From Closterium sp. Naga37s-1 (lineage: Eukaryota > Streptophyta > Zygnematophyceae > Desmidiales > Closteriaceae), in the NCBI GenBank assembly GCA_947471745.1, contig CANJKZ010000008.1:2148001-2212000 (forward strand): DNA of 64,000 nucleotides. Direction: 5' to 3'. The first letter of the stretch is position 1. Each line of letters opens with the position of its first letter. The notes beneath the pieces are model-generated. The model was not told the origin of the DNA and made no database searches. It saw only the letters and a list, made by a program, of their open reading frames with translations. The translations under genes and the position numbers were made by a program. Positions 36,101-44,400 of this stretch are shown piece by piece.

Positions 36101-37563
36101 CTCACCTCACCTGGCCTCACCTGCCCTCCTGTACCCTCACCTCACCTGGCCTCACCTGCCCTCCTGTACCCTCACCTCACCTGGCCTCACCTGCCCTCCT
36201 GTACCCTCACCTCACCTGGCCTCACCTGCCCTCCTGTACCCTCACCTCACCTGGCCTCACCTGCCCTCCTGTACCCTCACCTCACCTGGCCTCACCTGCC
36301 CTCCTGTACCCTCACCTCACCTGGCCTCACCTGCCCTCCTGTACCCTCACCTCACCTGGCCTCACCTGCCCTCCTGTACCCTCACCTCACCTGGCCTCAC
36401 CTGCCCTCCTGTACCCTCACCTCACCTGGCCTCACCTGCCCTCCTGTACCCTCACCTCACCTGGCCTCACCTGCCCTCCTGTACCCTCACCTCACCTGGC
36501 CTCACCTGCCCTCCTGTACCCTCACCTCACCTGGCCTCACCTGCCCTCCTGTACCCTCACCTCACCTGGCCTCACCTGCCCTCCTGTACCCTCACCTCAC
36601 CTGGCCTCACCTGCCCTCCTGTACCCTCACCTCACCTGGCCTCACCTGCCCTCCTGTACCCTCACCTCACCTGGCCTCACCTGCCCTCCTGTACCCTCAC
36701 CTCACCTGGCCTCACCTGCCCTCCTGTACCCTCACCTCACCTGGCCTCACCTGCCCTCCTGTACCCTCACCTCACCTGGCCTCACCTGCCCTCCTGTACC
36801 CTCACCTCACCTGGCCTCACCTGCCCTCCTGTACCCTCACCTCACCTGGCCTCACCTGCCCTCCTGTACCCTCACCTCACCTGGCCTCACCTGCCCTCCT
36901 GTACCCTCACCTCACCTGGCCTCACCTGCCCTCCTGTACCCTCACCTCACCTGGCCTCACCTGCCCTCCTGTACCCTCACCTCACCTGGCCTCACCTGCC
37001 CTCCTGTACCCTCACCTCACCTGGCCTCACCTGCCCTCCTGTACCCTCACCTCACCTGGCCTCACCTGCCCTCCTGTACCCTCACCTCACCTGGCCTCAC
37101 CTGCCCTCCTGTACCCTCACCTCACCTGGCCTCACCTGCCCTCCTGTACCCTCACCTCACCTGGCCTCACCTGCCCTCCTGTACCCTCACCTCACCTGGC
37201 CTCACCTGCCCTCCTGTACCCTCACCTCACCTGGCCTCACCTGCCCTCCTGTACCCTCACCTCACCTGGCCTCACCTGCCCTCCTGTACCCTCACCTCAC
37301 CTGGCCTCACCTGCCCTCCTGTACCCTCACCTCACCTGGCCTCACCTGCCCTCCTGTACCCTCACCTCACCTGGCCTCACCTGCCCTCCTGTACCCTCAC
37401 CTCACCTGGCCTCACCTGCCCTCCTGTACCCTCACCTCACCTGGCCTCACCTGCCCTCCTGTACCCTCACCTCACCTGGCCTCACCTGCCCTCCTGTACC
37501 CTCACCTCACCTGGCCTCACCTGCCCTCCTGTACCCTCACCTCACCTGGCCTCACCTGCCCTC
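21101..37563. repeat. 35-bp satellite, about 470 copies
   Basis: Head-to-tail 35-bp unit whose first 20 bases are CTCACCTGCCCTCCTGTACC. The array is 16,463 bp, about 470.4 units. Only the first unit shows a change (CTTACC); scanning the rest I saw no variant. One strand is very C-rich (19 C, 8 T, 4 A, 4 G per unit). The minus strand has two CAGGTGAG sites per unit. The unit has no stop triplet in the plus orientation and its length is not a multiple of 3, so all three plus frames stay open throughout. That yields giant frames (over 5,600 codons) that are not evidence of a protein. It may sit inside an intron (candidate exons at 20,626-20,664 and 37,596-37,665). Confidence 0.97.
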
Positions 37564-37595
37564 GCATGCCCTGAAGCGAGGGAGAGCGGATTCAG

Positions 37596-37665
37596 GGCAT
37601 GCTGGACGTGAAGCAGCTCAACAGCAGCAGGGTGCTGCTCGCTGGATGTTCGGTGAACACTCAAG
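37596..37665 (+). other. candidate exon (70 nt) right of the satellite
   Basis: Acceptor GCGGATTCAG, donor CAAG|GTGCAG. In the frame carried over from the exon at 20,626-20,664 it reads HAGREAAQQQQGAARWMFGE. Another frame reads GMLDVKQLNSSRVLLAGCSV. Both are open, so only the splice-like borders support it. Confidence 0.35.
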
Positions 37666-37742
37666 GTGCAGCCACGTGTGCAGGTAGGTGCAGCCACGTG
37701 TGCAGGTAGGTGCAGCCACGTGTGCAGGTAGGTGCAGCCACG
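37665..37742. repeat. 22-bp minisatellite (right copy)
   Basis: Unit GGTGCAGCCACGTGTGCAGG plus TA, about 3.5 copies. Related to the array at 19,556-19,702 but with CAGGTAGG replacing CGTGTAGG. Confidence 0.85.
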
Positions 37743-38060
37743 TGAGTGCCTGCCCTTGCTGACGCACATTTGTCATGCGTTGTGTTGCATTGTCTCAGGT
37801 TATTTCACAATGTCACATGGTGCCATTTTCTCACATCAATACAAGTTACAGCAGCTCCTAAGTTTTCATAGTTGTTCCGTCCGTGCCAACCTTTCTTTCT
37901 TGCACTCTGCCGTCTTACCTCCTTTTCTGCTTTCCTGCCTGCCTACCACAGCCTGACAACATGCGTGCCTGCCATGTCCCATGCACGTGCCCACCAGCAT
38001 CCACGCCTTCTGCTTCCTCGCAACACGCATCCATCCAGCCATCGATCCTCTTGGCTGCCC
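37690..38060 (+). repeat. right arm of the diverged duplication flanking the satellite
   Basis: Homologous by eye to 19,640-20,000 in the same orientation, with shared blocks CACATGGTGCCAT, CTACCACAGCCTGAC and GCGTGCCTGCCATG. Confidence 0.7.
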
Positions 38061-39527
38061 TCTTTTCTTTCAGGTGCTTCTTTTCTTTACGATTTATCAG
38101 CCTCAACTCAATGTTTCTTCTATGTGAATAAGCTGTTCGGAAGTAGGGAACATTTGCACCACATCGCATGTCCTGCTGCACTCATACTCGCACTCTCCGT
38201 TCCACTGCATGCCAGAAGGAGGTGGTGATGGCGCTGCCGAGAGCCAAGGGCTGAACTAGGGTAGGGCTGAAGCGAAGAGAGATAACGGAGGCAGTTGCAC
38301 TCACAACTCTCAAGTGCCTTCCTTCACCAAGCATGCTTGCTTTGGCCCGACTCCTTGTTCTTGCTGCCCATGTGATGAGTGGCGTTTCAGAGAGCGGGAT
38401 TGCCAATTGTGTGACCGGCAGGAATGTGAGTGCAAGGAGTGTGCTGGAAAGATGCCTGGTCAGGTGGGATGGAGAGCAGGGAGAATGACGACAATCGGGA
38501 GAGAGTGTGGTGGAGGTATGATGAGAGGGAGGGGTGGTAACAGAGGCAGCAGGAGGGTGGACCATGGATGGAGGAGCGACACAGAGGAATGGCGGATGGA
38601 TGGGGATGAAGATGAAGCAGCGGAGGCTGGGAGCGACAGGGAGAGACGGAATGTGCGGGCTGCAGTGAGCGACAATGCTGCAGTGGCAGGAGTGGAGGGG
38701 GAACAAGGGATGAAGTCGCGACAGAGGAGGGGACAGGCGAGAAGGGGGGGGACAGTGAGTGCTGGTGCTGGCAATATCACAGGCAGTATTGCAAAGGTAT
38801 TCCGCGACGACTCATCTCGTCCGTGCAGTGGCCCCCTCATCCAATTAGCCGAGGACAGCTGGCGCGAGCGCACTGGTGCAGGCCTGTCAGGATTGGGCAA
38901 GGCAGGTTCAGACGGTGCTGCTGGCAGCGGCAGCGATGGTGGTGGAGGTGTTAACCGTGTGTTATGGCTGCGGCCAATAACGGTGGCAGCCATGCGGGCG
39001 GCGAAGCTGCAGACGGAGGGGGGGCAGCACCAGGATGGCGGAGGAGCTATAGCAATGCAACGAGCTGCATGTTGCCTTGTGCTGCTGCTTGCTGTGATTA
39101 GTCTGGTTACCACAGCAGCATCGGCAGTCTCTGATGTCTCCACCACCAGCTGCTGTCTTTTACCGTATTTCAAATTGCATTTGGTTTTGGAAGATTTTGA
39201 ATCAAGGCTGCCATCGTGACACCAAAAAATATTTATGTATAGTGCAGGAATGTCCACTGTTTCCATTATCACAAGCACGTTACCCACCGTTAGCACAAAC
39301 AAGTATGTGTCTCCTTTTTGTAAGAATCCAACTACGGTTTAGAGGAATAAAATGCCTGTTTAATACAGAGTGCCCTTTGGTTTCACACAGGGATCAAACT
39401 TATACAAGAACATCAACGAGGGTGTCAAAATCTCTTGTATAAGAACAAACTTCTTGGACATCAACGAGGGTGTCAAAATCTCAGCTCCAATTCGCACATC
39501 CTACCTCCGTTTGGAAACAGCCTTTTG
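38061..39527. other. unassigned flank, with a paralogous patch and short direct repeats
   Basis: 38,300-39,180 is G-rich on the plus strand with long but unconvincing open frames. 39,060-39,140 resembles 16,570-16,650 (shared CCTTGTGCTGCTGCTTGCT and GGTTACCACAGCAG). 39,181-39,527 is AT-richer. It contains the direct repeat CATCAACGAGGGTGTCAAAA at 39,411 and 39,459, and an inverted pair CTTATACAAGA / TCTTGTATAAG (39,399 and 39,432). No gene is defended here. Confidence 0.5.
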
Positions 39528-39635
39528 TGTCAAGAACTGAATGATAATTTCACTAAGGTTGGTTGGGGTACATAAACCTAACCCTAACTGTTGTACCCGA
39601 TATGACACACATCACTAAGACTATAACATCTGACA
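39528..39635 (-). repeat. 3' LTR of element C
   Basis: Runs TGTCAGATGTTATAG to CAGTTCTTGACA on the minus strand; 106 of 108 bases match the other LTR by eye (differences at the ATAATTT/ATGATTT and CCCGAT/CCCCAT positions). The polypurine tract CTATGGGGGTG precedes it. Confidence 0.92.
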
Positions 39636-40381
39636 CACCCCCATAGCCTAAGTGAGGGGTGTCAAGCAAAACCAACAACGTACGGTCACAAGACCAGTCA
39701 CAAAGCAACAAAGCTCAGGGTGGATCACAATGTCACCACACACTCTGAGCACAAGCAAAAGAGCCACAAGGCCAGTTCAAGAGTTCACAGAGGTATATAT
39801 AAAGCGTACGAACAAAGCAAGCAGAGAACTCAAGACTACGCAAGGCAAGAACCTGTGTCAACGAGACCTAACTGCACACAACACCTCTGGTGGTCACAAG
39901 GCGGAAGGGCCTTGGTGAAGATGTCTGCAGTGTTGGCCTCGGACTCCACAAAGTCGAAGCGAGCCTGTCCACGCCTCTGCAACTCTCGCAGAAGAAAGTA
40001 CATAACATTGATGTGCTTCACTCTGCTCTCCAGTCGCGGCTCTCGACAGAGGAGAATCGGCCGGTGCAGAGCTCGGCCGCTCACCAAGGTCGGTGAGCAA
40101 GAAAGTCAACCAACGCAGCTCCTGTGCAGCCATGATTCCAGCGTAGATCTCAGCCTCAGCGGTGAGGTCGAGACCGAGGAGGAACGCGTGGACCTCCACG
40201 AAACAGCTCCAGAGCCCAGGCTGAAGCAGTACCCCTGAGTAGACCTGTGAGTCTCGGCGTCGTCAGCGTAAGAAGAGTCACAGTGTCCAGTAAGTACGAC
40301 AGACTGTCTCCCTCCAAGAAGCAGCCCCACGCCTGATGTCGTCGCTAGGTACTTCGTCACCCTCACAGCAGCTGTCCAGTG
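39636..40381 (-). pseudogene. RNase H remainder and 3' region of element C
   Basis: From the nested insertion leftward: WTAAVRVTKYLATTSG, GHCDSSYADDAETHRSTQG, AEAEIYAGIMAAQELRWLTF, ANTADIFTKALPPCDHQ, then untranslated sequence to the polypurine tract. At least one frameshift lies near 40,140. It completes the RNase H interrupted at 47,073. Confidence 0.85.
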
Positions 40382-40515
40382 TGTCAAAGCATATGCATGT
40401 TCTATATGTGTAGGCTGTAGTGGGGTAGCCAATATGGGGTACAGCCCCTTTTAGGGTTTCATACTTGTACCCAACTCTTTCATAGTTCATCCATTCCTGC
40501 TGCTAGATTCTAACA
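40382..40515 (+). repeat. 5' LTR of element D
   Basis: 134 bp from TGTCAAAGCATATG to GATTCTAACA. It aligns over its length with the LTR at 60,107-60,238 (shared TGTAGGCTRTAGTGGGGTAG, ATATGGGGTACAG, TAGGGTTT, TTGTACCCAACT), so elements D and E belong to one family. Confidence 0.8.
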
Positions 40516-40529
40516 TGGTTTCAGAGCAC
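40516..40529 (+). other. primer-binding site of element D
   Basis: TGGTTTCAGAGCAC follows the LTR directly; one base differs from TGGTATCAGAGC. Confidence 0.7.
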
Positions 40530-41457
40530 TAGGTCCGTAGGACCGTTTTTTTTTCGGGCCCACCTACCGTTGCGGTTACCGCGTTACCCCACGTGTTGGC
40601 CTGCCTGCCTGCCTTGCCTTGTGACGTGCTGCGCTGCGCGCGCCGTCCTGCAGCCCTCATGCTGCCTACTGCTACCCTAGGCCAGAGCGCCGCCCCTGCA
40701 GGCCAGTAAGGCCTACGCGCCGCACCTGCAGACACGTCACGCCTGCGAGCCGCCCCTGCAGGCTCGTCAGGCCAGGGCGCCGCCCCGCCAGGTCGCTGCC
40801 CCGCGCGTCGCGCCCACAGCCCGCGCGTCGCGATGCAGCCCCGCGCGTCGCGCCCACAGCCCGCGCGTCGCGCTGCAGCCCCGCGCGTCGCGTCCGCTGC
40901 CCACGCGTCGCGCTGCAGCCCCGCGCGTCGCGTTCGCTGCCCGCGCGTCGCGCTGCAGCCCCGCGCGCCGCGGCTGCTGTCCTCGCGCAGCCCGCGGCGA
41001 CTTCGCGCGCCGCGCCCGCGGCTCGCGTAGCGCGCTGCAGCCTCGTGCGCCGCGGCTGCCCCTGGACGCCGCCGTCACTCCTGCAGCAGCTGCCGCGGAG
41101 CGCCCTGCCACAGTAGCGGCCCCGCCCTACAGCAGCTGCCGCGGAGCCTCCTGCCGCCGTCGCGGCCCTGCCCTGCAGCAGCTGCCGCGGAGCCTTCTGC
41201 TGCCGTCACGTCCCCGCCCTGCAGCAGCTGTCGCGGACCTGCCCTACCTCCGGCGCGGTCCTGCTCTGCCGCAGCTGTCGCGGCCCCACCGTCGCCGCCG
41301 TCGTGCGCCTGCCCTTCTCGCCACTGGTGAGCACCTACCTACCTGCCTGCCTGCCTGCCACGCCTGCTTGCCTGCCTGTCTGCCGCGCCAGCCCTGCCCG
41401 CGCTACTACTACTGCTAGACTGCTGCTGCTGCTACTACTGCTACTGGCGGTGGCCAG
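40530..41457 (+). repeat. GC-rich leader of element D
   Basis: Tandem units built on CAGCCCGCGCGTCGCG (about 40,800-40,975) and on GCAGCAGCTGCCGCGGAGCC (about 41,080-41,285). No gag-like coding sequence is visible. Confidence 0.65.
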
Positions 41458-44400
41458 ATGCAGCTCCAGCGACGTTCACGCGAGTCTCTCACGCCCCAGC
41501 AGCTTAGTGAGTGGTACGCTAGTTGGGGTTGTGGCGGTCGCCGTCGTAGCTGTCGCCCTGGAGCTGGTCAGTTGGGAGCGACTGGCAGTGGCCAGCTGCA
41601 GCTGCAGCGGCGTCCATGCGAGACACTTACGTCCCAGCAGCTTCACGAGTGGTACGCTCAGAGTAGAGGGTCTTTGAGTACCGTTCGCTGCCCGTACGTC
41701 ATTCGCACAGGTGATCGGACCGGTCAGGCTTGCGGGACGCTTGGTCACACACAGTCCCGCTGCTTCTCCCGTCTGAGCGACGCCTGGCGTACCGAGTTTG
41801 GCGACGAGGCTGAGCTCCCCTCCTGGCTGGAGCTGCTTGGACAGAGGGTAGATATCTTTGCTCTTGACTATGATGCTATTCTCACTACCATGTATGCATT
41901 GCCTACTAGTGCTGACCGTGCCTGTTCCCTGTGCGTACCGCCTGACCCAGGTATAGAGCCTGCTGCTCTAGGTGCTGGTGAGGCTGCTGCTCTAGGTGCT
42001 AGTGCGTCTCCTGCTCTAGGTAATGGTGAGGCTGCTGCTCCAGGTGCTGGTGAGTCTGCTCTCTCTGGTACTGCGCCTGCTGAGGCCTTGTACACCTTCA
42101 CACTTGACTCAGGTGCTTCCCGCTCCTTCTTTCGCGAGAGCACCACCCTCACGCCGCTCCGGCGGCCGGTTGCAGTCTCCCTGGCAGACCCCTCTGGGGG
42201 TCCAGTCCTTGCGCACTCCTCCACGGTCCTGCCGTGTCCGGCGGTCCCGTCTGGCTCCCTGTCAGGTCTTCACCTCCCCTCGTTCTCTACGAACTTGGTG
42301 AGTGAAGCTGACCTACAGGATGTGTGGGTTGACCGGTTCACCCCTGGAGGCCAGCGTGTGACCCACTGTACGTGCTCCTGGACTGGTCGGCACCTGGCCA
42401 CGTTCACCCGAGCGCCTGGCTCGAGTCTGTACACACTGACTACTGTGTCCCCTCAGGTAGCTGCGTCTGCGTCTGCGTTTGCGTCAGGTCAGCTAGCGGC
42501 CCCCTGCCTGCGTCGCGCTTTCTCGCACCAGACCCTCCTTTGGCACCACCGCCTTGGTCACCCCTCGGTGCAGCGCCTTCGTAGCATGCACCGCCGTTTC
42601 CTTGTCTCTGGACTTCCAGAGACTCTGCCTCCTCTACCACCCTCGCCTGCTCCTCCCTGTCTTCCCTGTGTCGAGGGGCGACAGTGCGCCGCTCCTCACT
42701 CCTCCTCGTTCCCTCCCACAGAGGCTCCCCTGCAGACTCTCCACCTGGACGTGTGGGGCCCAGCCCGCGTCCGTGGACAGGGCCACGAGCGGTACTTCCT
42801 GCTGGTCGTCGACGACTACACGCGTCACAACACGGTCTTCCCCTTGCGCAGCAAGGGGGAGGTCCCTGATGTTTTGATCCCTTGGATCCGCGCGGTTCGT
42901 CTCCAGCTCCGCGAGCGGTTCCAGTCGGACTTTCCTGTCCTGCGTCTGCACTCTGACAGAGGTGGTGAGTTCTCCTCAGACCTCTTGGCAGCCTACTGTG
43001 CGGAGCACTTCATCCGCCAGACGTTCACGCTTCCGGCCTCTCCGCAGCAGAATGGGGTTGCTGAGCGCCGCATTGGCCTAGTCATGGAGGTCGCTCGTAC
43101 CTCCATGATCCATGCGGCTGCCCCCCATTTTCTGTGGCCGTTTGCGGTCCGGTACGCCGCGCATCAGCTCAACCTCTGGCCCCGTGTCTCCTTGCCGGAG
43201 ACCTCGCCCACACTGCTGTGGACGGGGAAGGTTGGCGATGCGTCACGTTTCCGGGTTTGGGGTGCTCGTGCCTTTGTCCGCGATACCACCGCGGACAAGC
43301 TCTCCGCCCGCGCTGTTCCCTGTGTCTTCCTTGGCTTTGTCTCTGACGCGCCTGGTTGGCAGTTTTACCACCCCACCTCGCGCCGTGTCTTCCCCTCTCA
43401 GGACGTCACGTTCGACGAGTCGGTTCCCTTTTACCGTCTCTTCCCCTACCGCACTGCCCCTCTCCCCCCCCCGCCGCTCTTCCTCGCTCCTGGTGCTCCC
43501 CAGGTAGACCCCCTCCCCGCTCCCGGTCCTGCTCCTTCAGGTGTGTCTCAGGTAGACCCTCCTCCCTTGACTGAGCCGGTTGAGGTCACTGGTGACTCAG
43601 GTCCTGCTGAGGGTGGTCCTGCTCGGGGTGCTGCTTCTGGGGGTGCTGAGCCTGGGGGTGCGGAGCCTGGGGGTGCTGAGCCTGGGGGTGCTGAGCCTGG
43701 GGGTGCGGAGCCTGGAGGTGCGGAGCCTGGGGGTGCGGAGACTGGAGGTGCTGAGCCTGGGCGTGAGGAGTTTGGGGGTGCTGAGCCTGGGGGCGCTGAG
43801 GCGTCTGGTGAGCAGTCTCCCTGGAGCGGCCGTCTCCGTAGTCGCTCCGCTGGTGCCTCGCCGCTGCACTCTCGTCGTCGACTCCCTCTCTCCCCACAGC
43901 AGCTGCTTGAGTGGTACGCTGGCCGTCAGGGTCGCGCTGCTGGAGCTAGGGGCCCTGCTGCGGGAGGCGCTGGAGCTGGTGACTCTGCCACTGGAGTTGT
44001 TTCTGCTGGAGGCTCTGGAGCTGCTGAGGGAGCTGGAGCTGGAGGTTCTGGAGCTGCTGAGGGTGCTGGCGCTGGAGGTTCTGGAGCTACTGGAGGTACT
44101 GGCGCTGGTGGCACTGGAGCTGGAGGTTCTGGAGCTGCTGAGGGTGCTGGCGCTGAGGGTTCTGAGTCTGCTGTTGCGTGGTTTCCTTGGAGTAGCCGCC
44201 TTCGTCCGCGTGTGCCTCTCACCTCGCAGCAGCTGCACGACTGGTACGGTCGCCGTCAGGGTCGCGCTTCTGGAGCTCGGGGCTCTGCCGCTGGAGGTAC
44301 TTCTGCTGACGTCACTGGAGCTGGGAGTGGTGCTGGTCCCGGAGGTGCTCGTACTGGAGGTACTGGAGCTGCTGAGGCTGGAGGTGCTGAGCCTGAGGGT

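Noticed and set aside
20565-37687. Two overlapping reading frames of more than 5,600 codons across the satellite
   Set aside because: The 35-bp unit lacks stop triplets on the plus strand and its length is not a multiple of 3, so all three frames are open automatically. Equal openness in every frame is what chance predicts; codon choice shows no preference for one frame.
38314-39219. A 301-codon plus-strand frame with a Cys-rich start (CSCCPCDEW, CQLCDRQECECKECAGK)
   Set aside because: The Cys cluster suggested a small zinc-binding domain, but the spacing fits no family I know, the rest is Gly/Arg/Asp low complexity, and the antisense frame is open over the same stretch.
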